64,000 bases of DNA, taken from contig PKFB01000009.1 in NCBI GenBank assembly GCA_002919305.1, positions 1 through 64,000 of the forward strand, read 5' to 3'. The notes below the pieces were generated by a model, which worked only from the letters and a program-made list of their open reading frames with translations, ran no database searches and had not been told where the DNA came from. Positions 1-9,261 of this stretch are shown piece by piece (the stretch's first letter is position 1; the number at the start of each line of letters is the position of its first letter). This DNA is from Actinomycetales bacterium (lineage in GTDB: Bacteria; Actinomycetota; Actinomycetes; Mycobacteriales; Micromonosporaceae). The translations under genes and the position numbers were made by a program.

Positions 1-73
1 TGGCCGTCCCACCGGCAAGGCTCTCGGTGATCCCCAACCCGAGAACCCCAAAGGACGGTGCGTGATCAGCGCC

Positions 74-113
74 CGTGGGGCGGGAACGTCCTTAGCGACG
101 TTCCCGCCCCACG
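74..113. terminator. Strong intrinsic terminator hairpin
   Basis: A perfect 17-bp inverted repeat (arms 74-90 and 97-113) encloses a 6-base loop. There is no clear T tract, as is common in high-GC actinomycetes. A plus-strand frame open from base 3 ends in TGA at 63-65, nine bases before the stem, so this may terminate a gene that begins left of the window. That gene tail is too short to identify. Confidence 0.75.
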
Positions 114-1069
114 GTACACCTGTGAGGCCACATACCGTGAGCGCCCTTTGGATGATTTCCATGTGACGTTCGTCCGATGGTGAGCGGTGCCATTTTTTGC
201 CGTGCAACCGCCACACCTCGTTGGCATTCCGCCACGTTGAACGCTTTCATCCGCCACGTTGAACGCTTTCATATCGCTCCCTCGGCGGCATCCTTCCGGC
301 AGTCACTTCTCGGATCCGCTCTTACGTCATTGACGGATCCTGACCCACACTCCCCAGGTCCACCGCCGTTTTCCTGCGCGTTCCCCTTTGTTCATAACGG
401 CGTACACCGTCATCCCTTCCCCGTAATCCATATCGTGGGGAAACCGCGTCGACGCACCCAAGCCCCACACCTTCTTCACTCTGCGGCTATGTCTCCCATG
501 GCCTGAGTCATTCACGCTCCAGGGCTTCTGTCAGCGCACGCAATGTCAGCGCGCGGCGCGCTCCACCAAGACGTGTCGTACAAGGCGTGTCGTGTGCATT
601 ACGTACGCACACTGCAGCGCTGTCGATCACGAACACGCAGCGCCAACTCGGACAGCTCGGCTCACCGGAGCGGTGGATTATGGCGGCGTTGGATTATCAG
701 GATGTGCTGCCAGGAGGCCATTGCGGGCGGCGTCCCCTCAAGGCCCCTCACACCGGCGCCACCAATCTCACAGGGGCCAACAGGCGCCAGCGGTGCCATA
801 AGGCCCGGGGCGGCCTTTCGGGGGTCTCTGGCGCGGCTTCTCTTTAACTTTCATGTGCCGCTGTGCTCTCAATCCGATAGCCGCGGCGGTTCGCCTGCCC
901 TCTGCGCCTTGCGGAAGGGCAACGCTTTCACGGTGCGGCTCCGGTCAACCGCACTCCACAGAAGTTCATCCACGGTGCGGGTGGCGTCAAGCAGCCGCCC
1001 CGTCACCTGGTCACCCGACCAGCGGCGCCGGCTCAGGAGGCGCCTGGTACCGCGTACCCAACGGCGCGG
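114..1069. other. Non-coding region downstream of celR
   Basis: No gene is supported here. Open frames on both strands are short, Arg/Ser/Pro-rich and lack family resemblance or a convincing ribosome site. Visible structure: the 22-bp tandem repeat at 229-272, a GC-rich palindrome at 548-562 (AGCGCGC, G, GCGCGCT), an imperfect 14-bp direct repeat at 569-596, and GGTAC-CGC-GTACC at 1046-1058, just 3' of celR, which may help end the celR transcript. Confidence 0.6.
229..272. repeat. Perfect 22-bp tandem duplication
   Basis: Bases 229-250 and 251-272 are identical 22-mers, starting CCGCCACG and ending GCTTTCAT, placed head to tail. They lie in non-coding DNA with no convincing gene on either strand. 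The unit is about two helical turns, so it could be a duplicated protein-binding site or simply a replication-slippage product. Confidence 0.85.
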
Positions 1070-2104
1070 TCAGCTGGAGGCCCGAACCACCAAGTTCGCG
1101 TCGAGGATCACGACCCGGTCCTTCTTGCTCAGCTTCTCGCCCCGGATCTGAGCCAGCAGCAGGCGCGTCATCTCCCGTCCCATCGCCTCCGCGGGCTGAT
1201 GAACCGTGGTCAGCGGCGGATCGGTGTGCGGCGCCATTGGCGAGCCGTCAAAGCCCACCACCGCCACATCCTGGGGGATCCGACGACCCTGCTCCCGCAG
1301 CACTCGCATCGCCCCCAGAGCCATCAGGTCGGAGGCTGCGAACACCGCATCCAAGTCGGGACGGCGCTCCAGCAGCGTCCGCATACCGATGGCGCCGCTG
1401 GCTTCGCTGAAGTCGCCGTAGAAGATCAGGTCCTCATCCACCGGCAGACCGGCCTCCTCCAGCCCTTGCCGGTACCCCTCCAGGCGGTGGAGCCCCGCCC
1501 CCATATCCTGCGGCCCGGTCAAAGTGGCGATCTTGGTGCGCCCCCTGGAGACCAGGTGTGCGACCGCCTGTCGCGCGCCGCCCCGGTTGTCCACGTCGAC
1601 GTAGCTGGGCGGATCGAACCCTGTCGGTACCCCACCCAGCACCATCGGTAGGCCGCTCTCCTGGATCCGCCGGGGCAACGGGTCATCCCCGTGCAGCGAG
1701 ATCAGCAGGACCCCATCCACGTGCTGGCTGGTCAGATGACGTTCGACCCGCTGCCACTCTTGCCGGGACTGCGCCATCGCCAGCCACAGCTGGATTGGGG
1801 TGTCCGCCAAGACCGCGCTAATACCGCGGACGATTCCGGCGAAGAAGGGTTCCCCGAAGACACGATCCTCCGACTCGGAGGCGACCAGGGCGATCGAATC
1901 GGTTCGATTAGTGACCAACGAACGGGCCGCGCGATTGGGGACGTAACCCAGTTCGTTGATCGCCTCTAACACAGCGGCGCGGGCCCGCGCACTGACCCGT
2001 GCGGATCCGTTGACGACCCGCGACACGGTACCCCGACCCACCCCTGCGCGGGCGGCTACCGCTTCCAGAGTGGGCCGCCCGGAGCGCGGACGTTGCGCCG
2101 TCAT
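1070..2104 (-). CDS. celR: LacI-family cellobiose/cellulase repressor CelR
   Basis: A 344-residue LacI/GalR regulator. An N-terminal helix-turn-helix (about residues 11-38, with AGVGRGTVSRVVNG) is followed by the hinge helix (RAARSLV) and a periplasmic-binding-protein-like effector domain (about 70-340). GGGAGAG lies upstream of the ATG. It sits beside bglC and the cebEFG importer, and two perfect copies of the CelR operator known from Thermobifida fusca lie before cebE. Family knowledge: CelR represses cellulase and uptake genes and is released by cellobiose. A hairpin separates it from bglC, so it is probably transcribed on its own. No CelR box was seen before celR itself. Confidence 0.92.
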   Translation of the reverse strand: MTAQRPRSGRPTLEAVAARAGVGRGTVSRVVNGSARVSARARAAVLEAINELGYVPNRAARSLVTNRTDSIALVASESEDRVFGEPFFAGIVRGISAVLADTPIQLWLAMAQSRQEWQRVERHLTSQHVDGVLLISLHGDDPLPRRIQESGLPMVLGGVPTGFDPPSYVDVDNRGGARQAVAHLVSRGRTKIATLTGPQDMGAGLHRLEGYRQGLEEAGLPVDEDLIFYGDFSEASGAIGMRTLLERRPDLDAVFAASDLMALGAMRVLREQGRRIPQDVAVVGFDGSPMAPHTDPPLTTVHQPAEAMGREMTRLLLAQIRGEKLSKKDRVVILDANLVVRASS

Positions 2105-2243
2105 GCTGTCTCTCCCTCGTCATTTTCCGTACCTGGTTTGCCACACCACCAGGCACCCGTCTCGGCACGGTCGTGGGCCCGCTTCGTCGAGGACCCCGAT
2201 CCGGCATAGATCCCAGTATCCGAGTATCCGCCCTAACCGGGCT

Positions 2244-2279
2244 GGTTTCCGGTCGGGCACCAGGGCCCGACCGGAAACC
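2244..2279 (-). terminator. Terminator between bglC and celR
   Basis: A perfect 15-bp inverted repeat (arms 2244-2258 and 2265-2279, 6-base loop) starts about 30 bases after the bglC stop codon. It marks the probable 3' end of the cebEFG-bglC transcript and insulates celR. Confidence 0.8.
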
Positions 2280-2310
2280 CTCGCCTCAGGAAGAGTCTGA
2301 GGCTTCCGGT

Positions 2311-3768
2311 TCAGTCTTCTGAAGAGGTCACTAGACCATTCCTCGCGATGACCCCGGCGTACCACCGGGCGCTGGCCTTGGGGATGCGGCGCTGCGTGAG
2401 GTAGTCGACGTAGACCAACCCGAATCGCTTTGAGTAACCCCAGGCCCACTCAAAGTTGTCCAACAACGACCACGCGAAGTAGCCCTTTAAGGGCACTCCC
2501 GACGTGATCGCCTGATGGCAGGCGGTCAGGTGGGCATCCAGGTAGGCGATGCGGTCCTGATCTTCCACGGTGCCCTCGGAGGTCACTTCGTCATCAAAGG
2601 CGGCACCGTTTTCGGTGATGTACAGCGGGATCGTGGGGTACTCGGCGTACACCCGGCGCAGTACCTCGAGCAGACCGTCGGAGTCGATCTCCCACCCCAT
2701 CGCGGTCACGGGGCGGCCGCTGGAGACGAACCGGACCCACTCGCTGCCCGGCCACGGAGCCGGTGCGGTCGAGGGCGGGTCGGCCGGGCCGGCCACGACG
2801 TGGCGCGTGTAGTAGTTGATGCCCAGCATGTCCAGCGGCGTACCGATGATCGCCAGATCACCGTCGCGGATGTGGTCCAGGTCGGTGACGGTCGAGAAGT
2901 CGGCCAAGACATCGGCTGGGTAACGGCCACGCAGCACCGCATCCAAAAAGAGCCGGTTCTGGATGCCGTCGATCCGCCGGGCCGCGTCGACATCGGCGGG
3001 GTCGTCGCTGGCTGCGGATATCGCGTACAGGTTCAGGGTGATCCCGATCTGGGTGTCACGGCCGGCCGCACGCATCGCCTGGGTCGCCAACCCATGCCCC
3101 AGCAGCAGGTGATGTGCAGCCCGGACGGCGGAGGCTGCGTCACGCCGTCCGGGCGCGTGATCTCCGGAGGCGTAGCCAAGGAACGCCGAGCACCACGGCT
3201 CGTTCAACGTGGTCCAGGCCTTCACCCGGTCACCGAGGGCGTCGTGGACCACGGCGGCGTACTCAGCGAACCGTTCCGCGGTGTCGCGGACCGGCCACCC
3301 TCCAGCGTCTTCGAGGGGCTGAGGTAGGTCCCAGTGGTACAGCGTCAGCCACGGCTCGATGTTGTGCTCAAGCAGCTCATCGACCAAGCGACGGTAGAAG
3401 TCCAAGCCGGCCTGGTTGATCGCGCCCCGCCCGTCGGGCTGCACCCGGGGCCAGGCCACGGAGAACCGGTACGCCGTCAGGCCCAACTCGGCCATAAGCG
3501 CGACATCGGAGCGGTACCGGTGGTAGTGCTCAACGGCCACATCACCGGTATCACCGCCCAGCACCTTGCCGGGGGTGTGGCTGAATGTGTCCCAGATGGA
3601 CGGACCGCGTCCGTCTTCGGCGACTGCGCCCTCCACCTGGTACGCGGCGGTGGCCGCGCCCCAGAGGAAGCCGTCCGGGAAGCCGAGGTCGGCCGCGGAC
3701 TCGCCTAGCGTTTGTGTGTCGGGCTCGCGAGGGGTGACGGGAGCCGGCGACAGGTCGGAGTCAGTCAC
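2311..3768 (-). CDS. bglC: GH1 beta-glucosidase BglC
   Basis: A 485-residue glycoside hydrolase family 1 enzyme that splits imported cellobiose and short cello-oligosaccharides into glucose in the cytoplasm; no signal peptide is visible. The acid/base glutamate is E190 in TLNEPW and the nucleophile is E386 in YITENG. The N-terminal [15 protein letters not shown] motif and the C-terminal [13 protein letters not shown] substrate-binding motif are intact. It starts with GTG overlapping the cebG stop by four bases (GTGA), so it is translationally coupled and last in the operon. About 28 residues precede the usual GH1 core, as in other actinobacterial BglC proteins. Confidence 0.95.
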   Translation of the reverse strand: MTDSDLSPAPVTPREPDTQTLGESAADLGFPDGFLWGAATAAYQVEGAVAEDGRGPSIWDTFSHTPGKVLGGDTGDVAVEHYHRYRSDVALMAELGLTAYRFSVAWPRVQPDGRGAINQAGLDFYRRLVDELLEHNIEPWLTLYHWDLPQPLEDAGGWPVRDTAERFAEYAAVVHDALGDRVKAWTTLNEPWCSAFLGYASGDHAPGRRDAASAVRAAHHLLLGHGLATQAMRAAGRDTQIGITLNLYAISAASDDPADVDAARRIDGIQNRLFLDAVLRGRYPADVLADFSTVTDLDHIRDGDLAIIGTPLDMLGINYYTRHVVAGPADPPSTAPAPWPGSEWVRFVSSGRPVTAMGWEIDSDGLLEVLRRVYAEYPTIPLYITENGAAFDDEVTSEGTVEDQDRIAYLDAHLTACHQAITSGVPLKGYFAWSLLDNFEWAWGYSKRFGLVYVDYLTQRRIPKASARWYAGVIARNGLVTSSED

Positions 3769-4655
3769 GCCTTGACAGCACCTTCCATGATTCCGCCGAT
3801 GATTTGGCGGCCGAACACGATGAAGACAACGACCAGCGGCAGGACAGACAGCGCCACGCCAGCGAACACGAGGGAGAAGTCAGTGAAGAATCCCTCGGAC
3901 AGCCTGCGCAGCGACACCTGGACCGTCGGCTGATCGCCCCGACTGAGTGCCGCGAACGGCCAGATGAATTCATTCCACATCGCCATGAACTGCAGCAGAC
4001 CGAGGACCGCCGCGGCGGGACGCAGAACGGGGAGCACCACGTTCCAGTAAATCCGGAAGGTCGAACAGCCGTCGACACGCGCCGCTTCGATGAGCTCGTC
4101 GGAGATCGCCTGACTGGCGTACTGCCGCATCATGAACACACCGAAGCCGCTGACCAGGAATGGCACGATGACGGACTGCAGCTCATTAAGCCAGCCGATT
4201 TCCACCATGAGCATGTACAGCGGGATGATGCCCAGCTGTACCGGCACCGCCATCGTAGCGATGATGAACAGCAGCAGAGCGTTTTTTCCTCGGAACCGCA
4301 GTTTCGCGAAGGCGAACCCGGCCAGCGAGCAGAAGAAAACCTGAGAAACGGTGACCACCGAGGCCACGATCGCGGAGTTCGCCAGCCCGACCAGGAACAT
4401 CGCGTTCTCGTTGTCGAGCAGACGCGACACATTGTCAAAGAAATGCCCACCTGGGAGCAGTGGCGGCGGCGTGGCGCGGATCGCGTCGTTGGTACGGCTG
4501 GCGACCACGAACATCCAGTAGATCGGGAAGACAGATAGCGCCGTGGCGACTATCAGTGCGAAATATGTCAGTGGGCTCGCTTGCCGCAGACCACCCAGAC
4601 GGCTCCGCCTGCGCCGGGGCGCTCGCCGGATCACCGACTGATTCACGGAAGTCAT
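3765..4655 (-). CDS. cebG: Cellobiose ABC transporter permease CebG
   Basis: A MalG-type inner-membrane permease of 296 residues with about six membrane segments and the cytoplasmic EAA loop ([11 protein letters not shown]) that docks the ATPase. The ATG at 4655 is preferred over the upstream in-frame ATG at 4697. It has GAGAGGG overlapping the cebF stop and gives the family's usual N-terminus. The gene sits 10 bases after cebF and overlaps bglC by four. No ATPase gene is present in the operon; Ceb importers typically use the shared MsiK ATPase encoded elsewhere. Confidence 0.93.
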   Translation of the reverse strand: MTSVNQSVIRRAPRRRRSRLGGLRQASPLTYFALIVATALSVFPIYWMFVVASRTNDAIRATPPPLLPGGHFFDNVSRLLDNENAMFLVGLANSAIVASVVTVSQVFFCSLAGFAFAKLRFRGKNALLLFIIATMAVPVQLGIIPLYMLMVEIGWLNELQSVIVPFLVSGFGVFMMRQYASQAISDELIEAARVDGCSTFRIYWNVVLPVLRPAAAVLGLLQFMAMWNEFIWPFAALSRGDQPTVQVSLRRLSEGFFTDFSLVFAGVALSVLPLVVVFIVFGRQIIGGIMEGAVKA

Positions 4656-4665
4656 GGGGTCCCTC

Positions 4666-5655
4666 TCACCTCGAGCTGTCGCTGATACGGCGAACAATCA
4701 GGAAGTTCAATACACCTGCCACCAGGATGAGCAGGAACAACGCCCACGCCACGGCCGAGCCGTATCCCAGGTCGAATCTGTAGAAAGCCTGCTCGTACAT
4801 GTACATCGCGACGGTCTGGAATTGCCGCTGAGTACCGCCCGACAGACCACCGCCTGAAGCGAACATCACCGGCTCGGTGAACAGCTGCAAGCCACCGATC
4901 GTGGAGATGATGACGGTGAAGATGATGGTAGGCCGCAGCATGGGGATCGTGATGCTCCAGAATTGCCGCCACTGCGAGGCGCCGTCGAGTGAGGCGGACT
5001 CATACAGGTCCCGAGGAATCGCCTGCATCGCCGCCAGATAGATCAACGCGTTGTATCCCGTCCAGCGCCAGTCCACGATGGTGGAGATGGCGATCCAGGA
5101 AGACCACTTATGCGCCTGCCAGTCGATGGGATCGACCCCGAAAGCGCCGAGCACCCAGTTGACCAGACCGTAGTCACGGGCGTAGATCAGGTTGAAGACG
5201 ATCGCCACAGCCGCCACTGACGTGACGTAGGGAATCAGCACGCCCATGCGGAACAGGGTGCGAGCACGCAGCTGCCGGTTGAGGAGGTGCGCCAGGAAAA
5301 GGGCCGTCAGCAACTGCGGCACCGTGGAGATGATGAATATCCCTACGGTGTTGTAGACCGCGTTCCAGAAGTTTTCATCTTGAAGCAGGTCGACATAGTT
5401 GTCCAAGCCAATGAACTCGCCCTGCCCAAGAATGGGGCGGTCTTGCAACGACACCCAGAAGGTGTAGCAGATCGGGAACAGTCCGAAGGCCAGGAACAGT
5501 ATGAAGAACGGCGCGATATACAGATATGGCGAGTATTTGATGTCCCAATTAGCGAGCCGGTTCCGACCCTGGCGTTCACTCGCCGTGTGTTGAGTGCGGG
5601 GCGGAGGCGAGGCGCCCCCCTGCCCAACGATGGAGTTGTCGAGTTCGACCTTCAT
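4666..5655 (-). CDS. cebF: Cellobiose ABC transporter permease CebF
   Basis: A MalF-type permease of 329 residues. After a polar N-terminal tail of about 45 residues come six predicted membrane helices. The EAA-type loop reads ESASLDGASQWRQFW. It forms the translocation pore with CebG. The ATG at 5655 has AAGGA upstream at a rather long spacing. A 122-base gap with a strong hairpin separates it from cebE, unlike the tight spacing of the rest of the operon. Confidence 0.93.
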   Translation of the reverse strand: MKVELDNSIVGQGGASPPPRTQHTASERQGRNRLANWDIKYSPYLYIAPFFILFLAFGLFPICYTFWVSLQDRPILGQGEFIGLDNYVDLLQDENFWNAVYNTVGIFIISTVPQLLTALFLAHLLNRQLRARTLFRMGVLIPYVTSVAAVAIVFNLIYARDYGLVNWVLGAFGVDPIDWQAHKWSSWIAISTIVDWRWTGYNALIYLAAMQAIPRDLYESASLDGASQWRQFWSITIPMLRPTIIFTVIISTIGGLQLFTEPVMFASGGGLSGGTQRQFQTVAMYMYEQAFYRFDLGYGSAVAWALFLLILVAGVLNFLIVRRISDSSR

Positions 5656-5682
5656 CGATCAATAAGTCCTTCCGGGTGGTGC

Positions 5683-5726
5683 GGGACGGTGCCCATGGCC
5701 CTCGGCATAGCCACGGGCACCGTCCC
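5683..5726 (-). promoter_or_regulatory. Hairpin between cebE and cebF
   Basis: A 12-bp perfect stem (5683-5694 with 5715-5726) is extended inward, past one mismatch, by TGGC/GCCA. It lies 50-95 bases after the cebE stop and before cebF. It could act as a partial terminator or as a 3' RNase barrier that leaves more cebE message than permease message. Confidence 0.7.
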
Positions 5727-5777
5727 TCCGGTCACCGGCCGCTGGGGGGTGTTGACGGCCGGCTCGGCCTCACCGCG

Positions 5778-7082
5778 TCAGTCAACGACGTTCCTGGCGT
5801 TGTCGACCGCTTCGTTCCAGGCATCCTGGGGGGATATGTTGCCCTGTTCGACGGCCCGCAGGACGTTCTCGACCTCGGTCCGCACGGCCTGGTTGTCCGC
5901 ACCCAGGTACACCGGCCGCAGCTCCTGCGCGCCCTCGGCGAACAGCTGTCCCACGGGAGCGTTGCTGAAGTACTCGTTGGTCATCGCGAGCACTTCATCG
6001 CTCTGCAGCAGCTCAGGCAGCGACGGCAACCGGCCAGCCGCCTCGAACGCCGCGAGCTGTCCTTCAGGACGGGTCAGGAACTCCACCAGACGCGCCGCCT
6101 CCTCCGGGTGCTCGCTCTGGGTGGTGACGGCCAGCCACGAACCACCCCAGTTACCGCCGCTGCCCGGGATCGTGGTCACGTCCCACAGACCGGCACCAGC
6201 GTCACCGTGGTTCTCGGCGATCTGACCCAGCATCCAGGCGGGGCAGGCCACGGTGGCGAAGGCGTTGTTCTGGAAACCCGCCGTCCACTCTTCGCTGAAG
6301 GTCTGTATGCCAGCGGATAGCCCGGCCTCGATCATCTGCAGGGTGAGGTCGAACGCCTGCCGGACGGCCGGGTTCTCCTCCATGACGAACTCGTCGTCCT
6401 CGTTGAAGTAGGTGTAGCCCGGGCCCTCACCGGCGAACTGCATCAAGGTGGCGTTGTAGACGTTGGTGGCGCCGTCGATGAACGCCGCACCGGTGTTGGC
6501 CTGCATGAACTGCTGCCCCAGGGCAATGTAGTCATCCCAGGTCTGCAGCTGCTCGCTCAGCTGCTGCCGGTCGGTGGGCAGGCCCGCCTGCTCGAACAGG
6601 TCCCGCCGGAAGCACAACCCCATGCTGCCGATGTCGGTGCCCAGGCCCACGAGCTGGTCACCGGCGAAACCGGCCTCCCAGACCCAGGGCAGGTAACGCG
6701 CCTGAATCTCCTCGACGTCGAGGTAGTCCCTCAGGTCGACGAACTGCTCCGGCGTGGCGAGGAAGTCGACCAGCACACCTTCCTCGATGGCGACCACGTC
6801 GCCGGCTCCCTCGCCAGCCGCGAGGGCCTGCTGGAGCTGCTGGGTGTAGTCGCCTACCCCGAGGTTCTCACCCCGAGCCTCAATCCTGATGCCGGGGTTC
6901 TCTTCTTCGAACTGCCGGTACAGCTCGTCATAGCCGAACACCCCGAAGGTGTCCACGACCAGGGTGATGGTGTCACCGTCATCGTCGTCGCTGCCGCCGG
7001 AGCAACCGGTGGCGGCCATGACACCAGCCATGGAAATCGCGACCGCGGCCATGACGCGCCGACGGCCTGGGGTCACCTGCAT
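5778..7082 (-). CDS. cebE: Cellobiose-binding lipoprotein CebE
   Basis: A 434-residue extracellular solute-binding protein of the MalE-like family 1. A signal peptide with lipobox ending in C27 (AATGC) predicts a lipid-anchored protein outside the membrane. An Asp/Ser-rich linker follows. It captures cellobiose and cello-oligosaccharides and delivers them to CebF/CebG. It is first in the operon, directly under the CelR-controlled promoter at about 7.26 kb, with a leader of roughly 175 bases. Confidence 0.93.
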   Translation of the reverse strand: MQVTPGRRRVMAAVAISMAGVMAATGCSGGSDDDDGDTITLVVDTFGVFGYDELYRQFEEENPGIRIEARGENLGVGDYTQQLQQALAAGEGAGDVVAIEEGVLVDFLATPEQFVDLRDYLDVEEIQARYLPWVWEAGFAGDQLVGLGTDIGSMGLCFRRDLFEQAGLPTDRQQLSEQLQTWDDYIALGQQFMQANTGAAFIDGATNVYNATLMQFAGEGPGYTYFNEDDEFVMEENPAVRQAFDLTLQMIEAGLSAGIQTFSEEWTAGFQNNAFATVACPAWMLGQIAENHGDAGAGLWDVTTIPGSGGNWGGSWLAVTTQSEHPEEAARLVEFLTRPEGQLAAFEAAGRLPSLPELLQSDEVLAMTNEYFSNAPVGQLFAEGAQELRPVYLGADNQAVRTEVENVLRAVEQGNISPQDAWNEAVDNARNVVD

Positions 7083-7245
7083 TCCAAACCCCTCTCAGGT
7101 CTGGTTGTGGGGGACGTCATGCCCTTCCCGGCGCCGGCCACCGAACGCCCCGTGAGCGTGGGCGTTCCGGGAACGACAGCCGAAAAAGAGCAGAAGGACA
7201 TAATGGTGGTGGCAGGGAAGGGCGATTGTGTTCTTTCTCACGCTC

Positions 7246-7263
7246 CGTGGGAGCGCTCCCACG
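7246..7263. promoter_or_regulatory. CelR operator 1 (over the start site)
   Basis: A perfect 18-bp palindrome, CGTGGGAGCGCTCCCACG, contains the 14-bp CelR box TGGGAGCGCTCCCA (7248-7261). It covers the predicted transcription start of cebE, just after the -10 element, so bound CelR should block transcription. Confidence 0.93.
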
Positions 7264-7264
7264 A

Positions 7265-7293
7265 AGCCTGCCCAGCAGGAAGCCATGTGTCAA
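7265..7293 (-). promoter_or_regulatory. Predicted cebE operon promoter
   Basis: On the minus strand, a consensus -35 TTGACA (7293-7288), a 17-base spacer and a -10-like CAGGCT (7270-7265) lie between the two CelR boxes. The start would fall near 7258, inside operator 1. The -10 is weak, but its position between two perfect operators supports the call. Confidence 0.7.
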
Positions 7294-7300
7294 GCCCTTG

Positions 7301-7314
7301 TGGGAGCGCTCCCA
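7301..7314. promoter_or_regulatory. CelR operator 2 (upstream of -35)
   Basis: A second perfect TGGGAGCGCTCCCA begins seven bases beyond the -35 element. Its centre is 53 bp from operator 1, close to five helical turns, so both sites face the same side of the DNA and could bind cooperatively or bracket RNA polymerase. Confidence 0.93.
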
Positions 7315-8373
7315 CAGCCGTTATCCAGTCGTGCTCTTCCCCACCTCAGTCTGTCCACTGATCACCGTAGATGTCCGAAACATCGCGCTCCGCGTTCACC
7401 GGTCCCGCTACGCGCCGGACATCTCACCCGCCCACCCCTCTAGGGCCACTCCCGAAACCCACGCGTCGGGCGGCGTCCCCGCCCTCCCCTCGCACCCAGC
7501 CCGTCATTCATGACCTCTCAAGGCTCCAGCGACTGGAAATAGCCGACGTCCTGAAGCACTCTCCTGGATGTTTTCCGCTCACACGATGCGCTCTCCGGAT
7601 TCCTCTCCGTTTTCAAAGCGCTATTTGGGGCCGACTCGTTGACGGTTGGCCAATCCTCCACCGCCTCAGTTTCCGCTTTTCATCACACAAGGGTCACGCG
7701 CCATAGATAGCGTTTGCCATCGTCTTTCCTAGGCGCCAGTTAGCGGATTCCCCACATCTTTCGTGTAATTAGCTATGTGCGATTAACCCATTACCATCCT
7801 CGGACCCCTCAAGGCCGTCATGCTCCACAGGAGACGCACCGTGATCTGGGCCTGCACCCCATGAGGAGCCCGCGCGGTCACCGCCTTCCCATTACCGAGT
7901 GTGACCTACCTCGCCGTTACTGACCGTAATCTTCACGCACGTACCCCTCATCCTCACCAACATCCACTTGACGCCGCTAACGCCCTTGCCGGTGCGGTCC
8001 TTCACCCGACAGTGACACCCCAACGACCCGGAATACGACATTCATTTCCGATCCACTGCCCGGGTCGCTGGTCACGTTGGGTCAACGCCCCCGGAAACCA
8101 ACCGCCACTCGCTATTGGCTTTCCGCTTCTCTACGTGATGCATTAGCCGACGCCGACCTCGTCAAAGTGGAAACCCCCACGCCAATATTCCTTGGAAATA
8201 CTGAACGCAGGGCAGCGAGCCTCGCCTCATCGTGATTACACCGTGTAACGGCATGCCTCACGAGCGCGACGCCACACGTGTAGGTCACCCACTTCAGGGA
8301 CCCGGCACCCCTCTGTGATCTCACCCCATGGGGTCCCTGGTCTGACCGTACTCAGATCTGATGAGATGGTCGC
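7315..8373. other. Non-coding region, possible gene remnant
   Basis: About 1.06 kb without a convincing gene and less GC-rich than its surroundings, notably near 7560-7800. Short open frames lack ribosome sites and family resemblance. One frame open from 7981 to 8235 (plus strand, no start codon) reads LVKVETPT at 8158-8181, which recalls motif 1 of class II Asp/Lys-tRNA synthetases. That match is short and may be chance. The promoter of the 8374 gene presumably lies at the right end. Confidence 0.5.
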
Positions 8374-9114
8374 ATGCATCGGCTGCGTCCCGACGCCGAA
8401 ACCGGTGAACTCGATGACGACAGTCTGGCGGAGTTGTATGGAGCCTATGACCGCGCCAGACCCACGCTACGCGTCAACTTCGTCACCAGTGTGGATGGAG
8501 CAGTCTCCCTTCAGGGATACTCCGCGGGCCTGTCGGGACCGGCTGACAAGCGGGTCTTCGGCCTGTTACGGAGGGGATGCGACGCCCTGCTGGTCGCCGC
8601 TGGGACGCTCCGTCAGGAGGGCTACGGTGCGCTACGGTTGGACCCCGCGCGCAGCGCCTGGCGCACCGCGCACGGCTTGTCCCCTCACCCGGTGCTAGCG
8701 GTAGTCTCCGGCCGGCTGGCCCTGGATCCAGCCAGTCCTGTCTTCACCGAGGCGCCGGTCCGTCCGGTCGTGATCACTCACCGCGGGTCGCCTCCACAAG
8801 CCCGAGCGGCGCTGCAAGAGGTAGCTGACGTCGTGGTGTGTGGAGATGCTGAAGTGGACTTAACGGCGGCGTTGGCCGCTCTTCGGGAACGGGGATTGAA
8901 CCAGGTGCTGTGTGAGGGAGGACCGCACCTGTTAGGAGCACTCACCGCCGCGGATTTAGTCGATGAACTCTGTTTGACGATATCGCCGCAGCTCACCGGG
9001 CCGGGAGCGGGCCGCATCACGGCCGGACCACCGGTACCGGTACCGCGGCGGCTGAAGTTGCGCCATGTGCTGCGAGCCGGTGACGACTTGTTACTGCGGT
9101 ATGTCCGCTCATGA
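8374..9114 (+). CDS. RibD-C/DHFR-fold pyrimidine reductase family protein
   Basis: A 246-residue protein matching the C-terminal reductase domain of RibD without the deaminase half. Seen: VNFVTSVDGAVS near the N-terminus, LLVAAGTLRQEGYG, and CEGGPHLLGAL, the NADPH and substrate motifs of the family. Known relatives use NADPH to reduce pyrimidine or pterin substrates; mycobacterial Rv2671 is a stand-alone member reported to have dihydrofolate reductase activity. The exact substrate here is unknown. It is a single gene, followed by a 147-base gap before the chaperone block. No riboflavin genes are adjacent. Confidence 0.8.
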   Translation: MHRLRPDAETGELDDDSLAELYGAYDRARPTLRVNFVTSVDGAVSLQGYSAGLSGPADKRVFGLLRRGCDALLVAAGTLRQEGYGALRLDPARSAWRTAHGLSPHPVLAVVSGRLALDPASPVFTEAPVRPVVITHRGSPPQARAALQEVADVVVCGDAEVDLTAALAALRERGLNQVLCEGGPHLLGALTAADLVDELCLTISPQLTGPGAGRITAGPPVPVPRRLKLRHVLRAGDDLLLRYVRS

Positions 9115-9261
9115 TCAGACGAAACGCCGGTTCACCGGTCGCGGCCAGACCCTTCCCGTCTATGGAGCGAGCCGCTAGGTTCGGCACAACCGTTCGGATG
9201 AAGGGTCACGTGCCAACCCTACGAGCCTTTCGCCCGATTCGGATCATGATGGGGGTGAGCG

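Noticed and set aside
543..1151. Open frame of about 200 codons on the plus strand before and over the 3' end of celR
   Set aside because: Arg/Ser-rich composition, no ribosome site, no family resemblance, and it runs antisense into celR.
7371..8146. Several 60-110-codon frames in the non-coding region after the CelR boxes
   Set aside because: Low-complexity Pro/Arg/Ser translations without start signals or similarity; typical of GC-rich non-coding DNA.
9115..9261. Heat-shock operator (CIRCE or HAIR) before the GrpE/Hsp70-like pair
   Set aside because: Neither inverted repeat is present. Only a weak TTCCCG-N17-TAGGTT promoter-like pair was seen at 9153-9181.
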